From an uncultured Anderseniella sp. (GTDB taxonomy: Bacteria; Pseudomonadota; Alphaproteobacteria; Rhizobiales; Aestuariivirgaceae), in assembly GCA_947488295.1 (NCBI GenBank), contig CANKYU010000003.1, positions 682,001 to 746,000 on the forward strand: a DNA stretch of 64,000 nucleotides. The letters are read 5' to 3'. The stretch's first letter is position 1. Every line of letters begins with the position of its first letter. Under the pieces are notes generated by a model. The model did no database searches. It saw nothing but the letters and a program-made list of their open reading frames with translations, and had not been told where the DNA came from. This document shows positions 27,884-37,237 of this stretch, in pieces. Both the position numbers and the translations under genes were made by a program.

Positions 27884-27905
27884 AGCAGCCAATTCAATGG
27901 CTGCT
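27884..27905 (+). other. Perfect hairpin between soxZ and soxA
   Basis: AGCAGCCA (27884-27891) pairs with TGGCTGCT (27898-27905) around a six-base loop. No T-run follows. It is the second intercistronic hairpin in this operon, 44 bases ahead of the soxA start, and leaves the soxA ribosome site GGGAGG (27935-27940) free. Confidence 0.55.
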
Positions 27906-27948
27906 CGCCGGTTGCATGAAACACTTAGAACTTCGGGAGGAAACGAAA

Positions 27949-28803
27949 ATGAACTCGACAACACTCAAATGGGCCGGACTGCTGACGGCGGCATCTGTTT
28001 TCGCAGCAGGTGCCGCGATTGCCGAACCGGACAACAACACGCTGGTGATTGACGGACAGCAACTGGTTACCGACGTGGAGGCCCCCAAAGGCAGCCCGTT
28101 AAGCCGCGTCTATTCCGGCTGGCGCTTTCGCTCACCGGAAACCCAGGCCTTTGAAATGGACGACTTTGAAAATCCGGCATTTCCGGCAGTAGAGCAGGGC
28201 GAGGCCCTGTGGAACACTGTCGAAGGCGAAGCGGGCAAATCCTGCGCCACCTGTCATGAAGACGCGTCGGAAACCATGAAGGGCGTTCGTGCTTCCATGC
28301 CGAAGTGGAACGAAAAACTTGGCAAGCCGCACACCCTGGAAACCCAGATCAACGCCTGCCGAACCGACAACATGAAAGCGGAAGCCTGGAAGTGGGAAGC
28401 ACCAAACATGCTCGCCATGACCGCCTATGTCGGCCTGCAGTCGCGCGGCATGCCGGTTAGCGTCAAGACCGACGGGCCGATGCAGTCATGGACCGACAAG
28501 GGCAAGGAACTCTATTACACCCGTGTCGGCCAGCTCGATATGTCATGCGCCAATTGTCATGAAGACAATTACGGCAAGATGATCCGTGCTGATCACCTCA
28601 GCCAGGGCCAGATCAACGGGTTCCCGACCTACCGCCTCAAATGGGGTGGTCTGGGCTCCATTCACCGCCGTTTCTCCGGGTGCATGAAGAATATTCGCGC
28701 AACGCCTTACAAACGCGGTTCGGACGAGTTTATCGCGCTGGAGCTTTATCTTGCTTCTCGCGGTGCCGGATTGTCGGTGGAAACACCTGCCGTGCGCAAC
28801 TGA
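27949..28803 (+). CDS. soxA: Dihaem cytochrome c SoxA
   Basis: 284 residues with signal peptide (SVFAAGAAIAEPD). Two haem sites are present, CATCH at 99-103 and CANCH at 200-204, so this is the dihaem type. Cysteine axial ligands are C137 (INACRTDN) and C245 (FSGCMKN), the latter being the catalytic persulfide cysteine. ATG 27949 with GGGAGG eight bases upstream. It ends 21 bases before a strong terminator. Confidence 0.96.
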   Translation: MNSTTLKWAGLLTAASVFAAGAAIAEPDNNTLVIDGQQLVTDVEAPKGSPLSRVYSGWRFRSPETQAFEMDDFENPAFPAVEQGEALWNTVEGEAGKSCATCHEDASETMKGVRASMPKWNEKLGKPHTLETQINACRTDNMKAEAWKWEAPNMLAMTAYVGLQSRGMPVSVKTDGPMQSWTDKGKELYYTRVGQLDMSCANCHEDNYGKMIRADHLSQGQINGFPTYRLKWGGLGSIHRRFSGCMKNIRATPYKRGSDEFIALELYLASRGAGLSVETPAVRN

Positions 28804-28824
28804 CCGTCATCTGACAACGCTTGT

Positions 28825-28859
28825 GGTGGGCATTTTCATGAGATGCCCACCCTTTTTTT
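28825..28859 (+). terminator. Rho-independent terminator after soxA
   Basis: A perfect nine-base-pair stem, GGTGGGCAT (28825-28833) with ATGCCCACC (28843-28851) and a nine-base loop, is followed within one base by seven T residues (28853-28859). This is the clearest terminator in the window. It splits soxVWXYZA from soxBCD. Confidence 0.9.
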
Positions 28860-28924
28860 ACCCAAATGCAGGGGGTGGCCGCTGAAATCCCCTGAAAAAC
28901 GGATACTTACCGAGGTTTTTGGCC

Positions 28925-30622
28925 ATGTTCACCAGACGTGATTTTCTGCAGTACACTGTCAATGCCGGCGCCGCACTCGGGTTGGCAGGTTACGGCGCAA
29001 ACGTTACCCGCGCACTGGCTCAGCAGAAACTGACACAGGATGACCTGTTGAAATTTGACTCAAAGGGCCAGGTCACCCTGCTGCATTTCACCGACGTTCA
29101 TGCCCAGTTGATGCCGGTTTATTTCCGCCCGCCCGACACCAATATCGGCATTGGAGACTATGCCGGCATTCCACCGCATCTGGTCGGCGAGGAGTTTCTC
29201 ACCCATTTCGGCATCGAAAAGGGCTCACCGCTCGCCTACGCCCATACCATGGTCGACTATGTGGAACTGGCCCGCGCCTATGGCCGGTTGGGCGGACTGG
29301 ACCGCACCGCAACCCTGGTGAAGGCAATCAGGGCAGAACGTGGTGACGACAAGGTGCTGTTCCTGGACGGTGGCGACACCTGGCAGGGCTCATACACATC
29401 GTTGAAATCGAACGGCCAGGACATGGTCGACTGCATGAAGCTGCTCAAGCCTGATGCCATGGTCGGGCACTGGGAATTCACCTTCGGCGAAGACCGGGTC
29501 AAGGAAATCATCGACGACATGGGCTACCCGTTCCTTGCCTCGAACATCTTTGACAATGAGTGGGATGAGCCGGTGTTTGAAAGCACCGCCATGTTTGAAA
29601 AGGGCGGGGTCAAGGTTGCGGTCATCGGCCAGGCAATGCCCTACACTCCGATTGCCAATCCGCGCTGGATGTTCCCGAAATGGTCGTTTGGCATCAGGCC
29701 CGATACGCTTCAGGAAAATGTCGACAAGGCGCGTGCAGACGGTGCTGAGGTTGTGGTGCTGCTGTCTCATGACGGATTTGATGTCGACCGCAAGCTGGCA
29801 AGTGTAGTCAGCGGCATTGATGTCATCGTAACCGGGCACACCCATGATGCCGTCCCGCAGGCGATCGAAATCGGCAGTACCCTGCTGTTGTCGTCCGGTT
29901 CGCACGGAAAGTACCTTGGCCGCATCGATCTCGAAGTGAAGGACGGCAAGGTCGTTGGCCATTCGTCCAACCTGATCCCGGTGTTCTCCGACGTTATCCA
30001 GTCCGACCCCGAGATGGCGACAAAGATCGATGAAGTGCGCAAGCCCCATGAAGCCGAGTTGAACCGGGTGATCGGCAAGACCGAAAGTCTCTTGTACCGG
30101 CGCGGCAATTTTAACGGCACATGGGATGATCTGATCTGCCAGGGCGTTATCGAACAGCGCGACACGCAGATTGCCCTGTCGCCGGGCTTCAGGTGGGGCA
30201 CCACGCTGCTGCCGGGCCAGGATATCACCATTGAGGATCTCTATACCGAAACCTCAATGAGTTATCCGTCCGTCTACCGGCTTGAGTTTACCGGTGCACA
30301 GATGAAGGAAATTCTCGAGGACGTTTGCGACAACCTGTTCAACAAGGATCCGTTCTTCCAGCAAGGCGGCGACATGGTTCGCGTCGGCGGCATGAGCTAC
30401 ACCTGTTCGCCCAACGCAGACATGGGCGGGCGTATCTCCGACATGCGGCTGATGTCGACGGGAGAACCGCTTGAGGCGGACAAGAGTTACGTCGTTGGCG
30501 GCTGGGCATCGGTGAACGAGAACGTCGAAGGCCCGGCCATTTATGATCTTATGGAAAAGCACATCACAGGCAAGCAGGTGGTCAATCTGCCGGATCAGCC
30601 GACAGTTAAGGTGAATATGTGA
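28925..30622 (+). CDS. soxB: Thiosulfohydrolase SoxB
   Basis: 565-residue periplasmic dimanganese hydrolase that releases sulfate from SoxY-bound sulfonate. Twin-arginine signal MFTRRDFLQYTVNAGAALG. Metallophosphoesterase motifs: HFTDVHAQLMP near residue 57, FLDGGDTWQGSYTS near residue 145, MVGHWEFTFGEDR near residue 180 (the SoxB version of GNHE), and VTGHTHDAVPQ. ATG 28925 has CGAGG nine bases upstream and is preferred over the TTG at 28919. The terminator just upstream implies its own promoter or read-through. Confidence 0.96.
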   Translation: MFTRRDFLQYTVNAGAALGLAGYGANVTRALAQQKLTQDDLLKFDSKGQVTLLHFTDVHAQLMPVYFRPPDTNIGIGDYAGIPPHLVGEEFLTHFGIEKGSPLAYAHTMVDYVELARAYGRLGGLDRTATLVKAIRAERGDDKVLFLDGGDTWQGSYTSLKSNGQDMVDCMKLLKPDAMVGHWEFTFGEDRVKEIIDDMGYPFLASNIFDNEWDEPVFESTAMFEKGGVKVAVIGQAMPYTPIANPRWMFPKWSFGIRPDTLQENVDKARADGAEVVVLLSHDGFDVDRKLASVVSGIDVIVTGHTHDAVPQAIEIGSTLLLSSGSHGKYLGRIDLEVKDGKVVGHSSNLIPVFSDVIQSDPEMATKIDEVRKPHEAELNRVIGKTESLLYRRGNFNGTWDDLICQGVIEQRDTQIALSPGFRWGTTLLPGQDITIEDLYTETSMSYPSVYRLEFTGAQMKEILEDVCDNLFNKDPFFQQGGDMVRVGGMSYTCSPNADMGGRISDMRLMSTGEPLEADKSYVVGGWASVNENVEGPAIYDLMEKHITGKQVVNLPDQPTVKVNM

Positions 30623-30637
30623 TGCCTTTGTGCTTTA

Positions 30638-30655
30638 ATATTCATATAAATGAAT
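30638..30655. promoter_or_regulatory. Candidate SoxR operator upstream of soxC
   Basis: ATTCAT (30640-30645) and ATGAAT (30650-30655) are an inverted repeat with a four-base gap, containing ATATTCA at 30638-30644. A reverse copy (TGAATAT, 30612-30618) lies just upstream at the end of soxB. The 66-base soxB-soxC gap is AT-rich. It suggests an extra regulated promoter for soxCD. Confidence 0.5.
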
Positions 30656-30688
30656 GTATGGTACGGATCAGCACGAGGAGTGACGCTC

Positions 30689-31963
30689 ATGTCTGATGAA
30701 ACAGGGAATTCAAAAACCAAAACCAGCCGCCGGCGCTTTCTGGGAGCCGGGGTGGCGCTCGGCGCCGCCGCGATTGCCGGCAAGGCCCGTGCCGGCGACG
30801 GCGAAGCCGCCATTCTCGAAAAGAAAGACTGGAACCAGTACCTTGGTGATGGTGTGGATGCACGTCCCTATGGCCATCCGTCGGAGTTTGAAAAAAACGT
30901 TGTGCGCCGCAATGTTGCCTGGCTCACGGCAGATCCGATTTCATCGGTCAATTTTACGCCGCTGCATGATCTTGACGGCATCATCACGCCAAACGGTCTG
31001 TGCTTCGAACGCCACCATGCCGGCATAGCCGAGGTCGATCCTGCCGAGCACCGCCTGATGATCAATGGTCTCGTGGACAAGCAGATGGTCTTCACCATGG
31101 CAGACATCATGCGGTTCCCGCGGGAGAACCGGGTGTATTTCCTGGAATGCGCCGCCAATTCCGGCATGGAATGGCGTGGTGCCCAGCTCAATGGCTGCCA
31201 GTTCACCCATGGCATGATCCACAATGTCATGTACACCGGCGTGCCGCTGAAGCTGCTTCTGGAGGAGGCTGGCGTAAAGACCAACGCCAAATGGATCATG
31301 CCGGAAGGCGCTGATGCATCTGCCATGACGCGGTCTGTCCCCCTGGCCAAGGCCATGGAAGATTGCCTTGTCGCCTTCAAGATGAACGGTGAGGCGTTGC
31401 GCCCGGAACAGGGCTATCCGCTGCGCCTCGTCGTGCCCGGCTGGGAAGGTAATATGTGGGTCAAATGGTTGCGTCGCCTGGAAGTCGGCGATGAACCCTG
31501 GCACCATCGCGAGGAGACCTCGAAATACACCGATCTTCTGGAAAACGGCAAGGCTCGCCGGTTCACCTGGGAGATGGATGCCAAATCAGTGATCACAAAC
31601 CCCAGCCCGCAGGCGCCGTTGCTGCACAAGAAGGGCCAGACGGTGATTACCGGCGTGGCATGGTCCGGACGCGGCACCATCAAGCGTGTGGATGTGTCCA
31701 TCGACGGTGGCCGCAACTGGATGCCGGCGCGTATCGACGGGCCGAGCCTGGACAAGTCCATGCACCGTTTTTATCTGGATTTCGACTGGGACGGATCGCC
31801 TTTGCTGCTGCAGTCACGGGCAATGGATTCCACCGGTTATGTTCAGCCGACCAAAAACCAGTTGCGCGCCGAGCGTGGTACGAATTCCATCTACCACAAT
31901 AACGGTATCCAGACCTGGCACGTGAAAGCCAATGGCGAGGTTGAAAATGTCGAAGTATCTTAA
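30689..31963 (+). CDS. soxC: Sulfane dehydrogenase molybdenum subunit SoxC
   Basis: 424 residues of the sulfite-oxidase family. Twin-arginine signal SRRRFLGAGVALGAAAIAG. The molybdenum-coordinating cysteine is in VYFLECAANSGMEW near residue 155; substrate-pocket stretches are GVPLKLLLEEAGV and GYPLRLVVPGWEGNMWVKW. ATG 30689 with GAGGAG upstream. Together with SoxD it oxidises SoxY-bound sulfane, giving complete oxidation of thiosulfate without sulfur globules. Confidence 0.96.
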   Translation: MSDETGNSKTKTSRRRFLGAGVALGAAAIAGKARAGDGEAAILEKKDWNQYLGDGVDARPYGHPSEFEKNVVRRNVAWLTADPISSVNFTPLHDLDGIITPNGLCFERHHAGIAEVDPAEHRLMINGLVDKQMVFTMADIMRFPRENRVYFLECAANSGMEWRGAQLNGCQFTHGMIHNVMYTGVPLKLLLEEAGVKTNAKWIMPEGADASAMTRSVPLAKAMEDCLVAFKMNGEALRPEQGYPLRLVVPGWEGNMWVKWLRRLEVGDEPWHHREETSKYTDLLENGKARRFTWEMDAKSVITNPSPQAPLLHKKGQTVITGVAWSGRGTIKRVDVSIDGGRNWMPARIDGPSLDKSMHRFYLDFDWDGSPLLLQSRAMDSTGYVQPTKNQLRAERGTNSIYHNNGIQTWHVKANGEVENVEVS

Positions 31964-32609
31964 GTCTGCCTTCGTTGCGTTGTCTGTACTGGCAACTGCC
32001 ACTCCGGCCATGGCCGGCAAGTTTGACCTGGGACGCGAAGCCACCGCAGCCGAAGTTTCTGCCTGGGACATTGACATACGCCCTGATGGTAAAGGCCTGC
32101 CCGAGGGCAAGGGAACCGTGGTCCAGGGTGAAGAGATATATGCCGAAAAATGCGCCTCGTGCCATGGCGATTTCGGCGAGGGTATTGATCGCTGGCCGGT
32201 ACTGGCCGGGGGTCAGGACAGCCTGAAGAGTGAACGTCCGGTGAAGACAATCGGGTCCTACTGGCCCTATCTGTCGACCGTGTTCGACTATGTCAATCGT
32301 GCCATGCCGTTTGGTGAGGCGCAGTCGCTGGAACCCGATGAGGTTTACGCCATTACGGCTTATCTGCTGAACCTCAATGATGTTGTGGACGGCGACTTTG
32401 AACTGTCGAAACAGAACTTCGTCAAGACACGGCTGCCGAACGAAGCCAATTTCATCGCTGATGCTCGCCCGGACACACCGGTCGTTACAAAGGGTGCAGA
32501 GCCGTGCATGACAGACTGCAAACCCGGCACCGTCAAGATTACGGGTACCGCGCGGGTTCTGGACGTCACGCCTGACGAAGACAACAACCAGACCGGCTCA
32601 CTGGATTGA
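31947..32609 (+). CDS. soxD: Sulfane dehydrogenase cytochrome subunit SoxD (short, monohaem)
   Basis: 220 residues with a signal peptide (LATATPAMAGKFD). One haem site, CASCH at 69-73, and methionine ligand M120 in NRAMPFGEA. The Paracoccus protein has a second C-terminal haem domain; this one ends after EPCMTDCK and a short tail, so it is the monohaem form found in other species. It overlaps soxC by 17 bases. It passes electrons from the SoxC molybdenum centre to cytochromes. No soxE, soxF or soxG follows. Confidence 0.93.
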   Translation: MSKYLKSAFVALSVLATATPAMAGKFDLGREATAAEVSAWDIDIRPDGKGLPEGKGTVVQGEEIYAEKCASCHGDFGEGIDRWPVLAGGQDSLKSERPVKTIGSYWPYLSTVFDYVNRAMPFGEAQSLEPDEVYAITAYLLNLNDVVDGDFELSKQNFVKTRLPNEANFIADARPDTPVVTKGAEPCMTDCKPGTVKITGTARVLDVTPDEDNNQTGSLD

Positions 32610-32639
32610 TTGAGTGTCGGGCGTACACCGTCGCCATGG

Positions 32640-35600
32640 TCAGTCTATGCGTGCAGCCCCCATGTCATCCAGAATGGTGTAGACCGCCGGCACGATGAAC
32701 AGGACCAGTACAGTGGTGGCCATCAGGCCGAAGGCAAGGCTTGTCACCAGGGGGACCAGCACCTGGGCCTGCAGGGAGGTTTCCGTCAACAGCGGCATCA
32801 GGCCGACAACCGTTGTCAGCGACGTCAACAGGATGGCCCGGAACCGGGCTCCGGCAGCCAGTGGTGCCGCCTCGGCCACCGAGTTGGTATCGCCGTGATA
32901 GTGCTTGATGAAGTTGACCAGCAGGATCGAGTCATTGACCACGATACCGGCCAGCGCCACGAATCCCAGCATGGACGGCATGGTGAAATCCAGGCCAAGC
33001 AGCATGTGCCCGCCGATCGCGCCGATAAAGGCGAACGGGATGATGATCATCACCACAAGCGGCTCGATGTAACTGCGAAACTGGAACGACAGCAAAAGGT
33101 AGACCCCGATCAGTCCCAGCACAAAACCGCTCAGCATCGAGGCCTGGGTTTTTGCGGCATCGGCATTGGCGCCTTCAAAAGTCGACGACACGCCGGGATG
33201 CCTTTGTTTCAGTTGCGGCAGGAAATTATCCCTGGTGTCAGCGAGTATTTCGGTCGAGTTGCCCAAACGGCTATCCAGTTCGCCCTGGATGGTGACCGTG
33301 CGGCGTCCGTCAACGCGCCGGATTCTCGAGAACCCGCGCCCGTTTTCAACATTGGCGACAACGCTCAGCGGAATCTGGCTGCCGTCTGATGCTGTCACGG
33401 TAAAGGTATCCAGATCGGCCAGTGAATCCGAGCTTGCGGCATCGAACTTGACATTGATCTCGTAGCTTTCCGCGCCGGCCTGGATCTCATCGACCTTGAA
33501 GCCATAAAAACTGGACCGGATCTGGTCGGCGATGGTTCGCCCGTCCACCCCAAGCGTGGCGGCACCGTCACGCAGCGTGATGCGCAGTTCGGGCTTTCCC
33601 GGCCGCACATCATCGGTAACATTGTACACGCCCGAATAGCGCCGCAGCCAGTTTGACATTTCCTTTGCCGCAGCGGACAGCTCGGTCAAATCGGTACCCA
33701 GCAATCTGATGTCGATGGCGCGTCCGCCGGGGCCAAATGTGCCTTCGGTGAAGTTCAGGGTGACGACGTCGGCGAGTTCACCAGTTTCTTTGCGCCACAG
33801 CTCAATCACATCGGCGATCTGCGACGTTCTGGTTTCGGAATCAAGCAGGTCGGCTATCACCGTCGCCACATGGGGCCCGGTTTCTCCCGCGTCTGAATTG
33901 AAATTGAAGCGGTGGGTTATGTTCCGCACCAGTTGCTGGCCATCCGGCTGGTCTGGGCTCAGTCTGGCGTTCACAGCTTCGAGCGCCACATCAATGCGCG
34001 CGACCACGGCCTCGGTGCGCTCAAGGGGGGTTCCCTGAGGCATCATGATGCGGGCTTCCATCACGTTGCCGTCCAGGTCCGGAAACGGGGAAAACTTGAT
34101 CAGGCCGCCGACCATTGCGCCCACGGCAAGAAGCAGCACGCCGATGGCGGCGCCAAAGGTCAGGTAGCGCCAGGTGACCGCCACCCTGGCCAGGGGAACG
34201 ATGATACGGTCACGGAGCCAGTTGACGCCGGTATCGACGGCCTGCTGGACACGTCCCTGTTTTGAACCTGATTTCTCAAGCGCGTGATACAAATGGTTGG
34301 GCAGAATGAGAAAAGCCTCGACCAGCGACACGATCAGCACGAACAGCATGACCACCGGGACAACCCGCAGTATCTGCCCGATGTCACCTTTCAGAAACGC
34401 CAGCGAGCCGAAGATGCAGGCTGTTGTGGCAAATGAGGCGAACACCGACGGCAGCACCTGACCGGCCCCGTCGATGGCCGATTGTTGTGCCGAACTGCCG
34501 CTTGCATCCTTGCTGGCGATGTTCTCGGCGATCACGATCGCATCATCCATCAGCAGCCCGATTACAATCAGCAGGCCGACCATGGTCAGCATGTTGATGG
34601 AGTATCCCACCAGCACCATCAGGAAGAAGGCGCCGGCAAATGACACCGGCAGCCCGGCGGTTACCCAGAACGAATAGCGAAAACCGAAAAACAGCCAGAG
34701 CACCAGAAACACCAGCGCAAGGCCAAGGACGGCATTGTTGATCAGCAGGCGGAGCCGGTCGGAAACGATTGATGAAACGTCATTGGTGACAGCCATCTTC
34801 ACGCCGGGAGGGGCCTTTTTCCTGGCATCATCCAGAAACCCGTTCACCCGCTCAATTACGGTCAGTGTGTCCTGGTCCGTGGTCTTGGTAATGGACAGGA
34901 TGGCGGCAGGTTTTGCGTTGAAATCAATACGTTGTTCGTCGAGCTTGAATCGGTCTGTGATGTGCGCGATATCGCCGAGCCGTATCTGCCCGCCATTACT
35001 GGCCGACACGACCACCAGATCGCGGAACTCATCCACCTTGCGCCGTTCGCCTGCATAGCGCACCAGAAATTCGCGGTCTGACGTTTCCAGGCTGCCTGAC
35101 GGCAGGTCGATCGACTCCTTCTGCACCGCCCGCGCAACATCTTCTGCCGATACTCCGAGGCTGCGAAGGTTTGATCGCGACAGCTCGATGCGTATCTCAT
35201 GGTCGGAGAAGCCCAGAACCTCGATTTTGGGAATCCCGCCCCAGAGTTTCATCTGGTCCTTGATATACTCCGCATAGGCCTTGAGACTGACCGGGTCCCG
35301 CGGACCGGTGATCGCCACCGATGCGACAAAGTCTGTGCGGCCAAGTTGCGAGATCACCGGGCTTTCAACGTTCTCGGGAAACTCTGAGATTCCATCAACG
35401 GCATTGGTTATGTCCGCAGTGAACCGGTCCAGGTCGACTGCATCGGTTTTTTCCACTGTTACCGTGGCAATGCCTTCAAGCGCTTCACATATGACCTCGT
35501 CGACATCATTCACACTGTCTATTGCATCTTCAATTCGCTGGCACACAGCCTGTTCAACCTCTTCCGGCCTGCTGCCGGGCCAGACCGCCGTAATCTGCAG

Positions 35601-35726
35601 TTTGCTGGGCGCAATGCGCGGAAAGGTCTCGCGCTGCAAAGACGGATAGGAGAAGATGCCGAGGGTCAGAAGACCCAGCATGACCAGCGTGGCGGCCGTC
35701 GGGTGGCGAACGAAATATCCGATCAT
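32640..35726 (-). CDS. RND-family inner-membrane efflux transporter
   Basis: 1028 residues, AcrB-like (HAE1 group). N-terminal helix MIGYFVRHPTAATLVMLGLL, two large periplasmic loops, and a central membrane block with GLLMDDAIVIAEN, whose paired aspartates carry the proton relay. The second block has VVMIIIPFAFIGAIGGHMLLG. It overlaps the adaptor gene by four bases (ATGA). No outer-membrane TolC-type gene is adjacent. It is convergent with soxD with 30 bases between. Substrate unknown. Confidence 0.93.
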   Translation of the reverse strand: MIGYFVRHPTAATLVMLGLLTLGIFSYPSLQRETFPRIAPSKLQITAVWPGSRPEEVEQAVCQRIEDAIDSVNDVDEVICEALEGIATVTVEKTDAVDLDRFTADITNAVDGISEFPENVESPVISQLGRTDFVASVAITGPRDPVSLKAYAEYIKDQMKLWGGIPKIEVLGFSDHEIRIELSRSNLRSLGVSAEDVARAVQKESIDLPSGSLETSDREFLVRYAGERRKVDEFRDLVVVSASNGGQIRLGDIAHITDRFKLDEQRIDFNAKPAAILSITKTTDQDTLTVIERVNGFLDDARKKAPPGVKMAVTNDVSSIVSDRLRLLINNAVLGLALVFLVLWLFFGFRYSFWVTAGLPVSFAGAFFLMVLVGYSINMLTMVGLLIVIGLLMDDAIVIAENIASKDASGSSAQQSAIDGAGQVLPSVFASFATTACIFGSLAFLKGDIGQILRVVPVVMLFVLIVSLVEAFLILPNHLYHALEKSGSKQGRVQQAVDTGVNWLRDRIIVPLARVAVTWRYLTFGAAIGVLLLAVGAMVGGLIKFSPFPDLDGNVMEARIMMPQGTPLERTEAVVARIDVALEAVNARLSPDQPDGQQLVRNITHRFNFNSDAGETGPHVATVIADLLDSETRTSQIADVIELWRKETGELADVVTLNFTEGTFGPGGRAIDIRLLGTDLTELSAAAKEMSNWLRRYSGVYNVTDDVRPGKPELRITLRDGAATLGVDGRTIADQIRSSFYGFKVDEIQAGAESYEINVKFDAASSDSLADLDTFTVTASDGSQIPLSVVANVENGRGFSRIRRVDGRRTVTIQGELDSRLGNSTEILADTRDNFLPQLKQRHPGVSSTFEGANADAAKTQASMLSGFVLGLIGVYLLLSFQFRSYIEPLVVMIIIPFAFIGAIGGHMLLGLDFTMPSMLGFVALAGIVVNDSILLVNFIKHYHGDTNSVAEAAPLAAGARFRAILLTSLTTVVGLMPLLTETSLQAQVLVPLVTSLAFGLMATTVLVLFIVPAVYTILDDMGAARID

Positions 35727-37078
35727 CGGACGCTGTCCGAGAGCTGGCCGTTGATCCTGGCCTCCAGCACTTCATCCCTGGTGACGCGCAGCAGCATGCC
35801 CTCGATTGCCGGCAGCAAGTCAGACACAACAATCCTGTCACCGGGCTCGATGCCGGACCGGATCACCACATTGCCATCCTGCGTCAGGCCGGTCTCGACG
35901 GACCTGATGACGAGCCGGTCATCCTTGTCAGCAAGGTACACGCTGTCGCCGTGCAGGGCAGAGCGCGGCACGACCATCTGATCAACCATTTTCCCGGCCC
36001 GGATCCTGACTTCGACAAACATCCCCTTTGACAGCGGCGGGCGCTGTCCGGGTTTCGCCGTCTTCCAGGTATCCTTCGCCGTGACAATTGCGCCGATTGA
36101 GCGGGTTTTGAGGTCTATCGTGTCGGAGACGCGCGAGAACGTGGCCGGCCAGACTATCTCGGTCTCGCCGGCATTCAGGTGAATGGTGGCGGAAAACCCC
36201 AGGCGCTTTACGACATCGGCGATGGTCTCCGGTGTTATTCCGATCGGGCCGTCTCCATTTGTCGTCGCCCTGGCCAGCGCTGAAAACTGGGCCAGCGGTA
36301 CCTGCGCCTCTACTTCTGCGGTCTCGATGCCGTCGGCGGAAACAAGCACCGACCCGACCTGGGCATACTGGGCGATTTCAACCGACACCTCGCTGATGCG
36401 GGCATCGAACGGCAATACAATGCGGGTGCGCGCCAGGTTCAGCTTCGCCTGGTCCAGCTCAATCTGGTTGAGTTTTTTCTGCTCAACAAGCGCGGCGCGC
36501 TGCGACGGTATCAGCTTGAGCGTGTTCTCCAGGTCCTGAACCTTCTTGCGTTGTGCCAGCGTGTCACGGGTTTCCTGGTCCAGCACTGTTCTCGATGTGG
36601 CGCCGCTGCGAACCAGTTCTTCTTTCCGGGCCAGCTCGCGCTCGCTGATTGTCAGTCCCTCGCGTTCGATTTTGAGGCTTGCCCTGGTGTTCTCCTCAGT
36701 TAGGTCAAATTCGGTGATCTGGGCATCTGCGCGGCTGATATTCGCTTCCGCCTGGGCAATGGCAAGCTCGTAGTCGCGCGGGGAAATACGAATGATTTCT
36801 GTCTCGGCCGGCATGATAGCGCCGCGCATGAGGCGCGGATGCTTGTACTCGACCTCGCCGGCGGCCTGCACAACCGCCTGCCAGGTCTTTGCCGGCTGCA
36901 CTGTACCAAACCCGCTGACGGTCGGGATCAGGTCGGCACTTTGTGCCTGGATGATGCGGACATTGCGGATTTCTTCCTGCGGCGCGGCCGTCTGCGGCGG
37001 CTGGCGCTGTCCTACAAACCACCAGATTACAAATACACCCAGCAAAATGGGTGGCAATATCAGAAGTTTACGCCACAT
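35723..37078 (-). CDS. RND efflux periplasmic adaptor (membrane-fusion protein)
   Basis: 451 residues, HlyD/AcrA type. One N-terminal membrane anchor (LLILPPILLGVFVIWWFVG), a lipoyl-like domain starting near residue 60, a long coiled-coil hairpin of about 120 residues rich in Glu, Arg and Gln, then beta-barrel and membrane-proximal domains (PRSALHGDSVYLADKDDRLV). It links the inner-membrane pump to an outer-membrane channel encoded elsewhere. First gene of the pump operon. Confidence 0.9.
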   Translation of the reverse strand: MWRKLLILPPILLGVFVIWWFVGQRQPPQTAAPQEEIRNVRIIQAQSADLIPTVSGFGTVQPAKTWQAVVQAAGEVEYKHPRLMRGAIMPAETEIIRISPRDYELAIAQAEANISRADAQITEFDLTEENTRASLKIEREGLTISERELARKEELVRSGATSRTVLDQETRDTLAQRKKVQDLENTLKLIPSQRAALVEQKKLNQIELDQAKLNLARTRIVLPFDARISEVSVEIAQYAQVGSVLVSADGIETAEVEAQVPLAQFSALARATTNGDGPIGITPETIADVVKRLGFSATIHLNAGETEIVWPATFSRVSDTIDLKTRSIGAIVTAKDTWKTAKPGQRPPLSKGMFVEVRIRAGKMVDQMVVPRSALHGDSVYLADKDDRLVIRSVETGLTQDGNVVIRSGIEPGDRIVVSDLLPAIEGMLLRVTRDEVLEARINGQLSDSVR

Positions 37079-37237
37079 GTGTTGCGCCTTTGCTTGAACC
37101 TTGAATCAGCCCCGAACGGAGGCATACTTGCAGGGAAGTGAGACGTAATCCAGACCCGGATTCCGGCGCTGTACGGCTTCGCTGAAAGCTCACTGAACCT
37201 TAGGCAAAGACGGATTTCAGGTGAGGTCGGTTACTTG

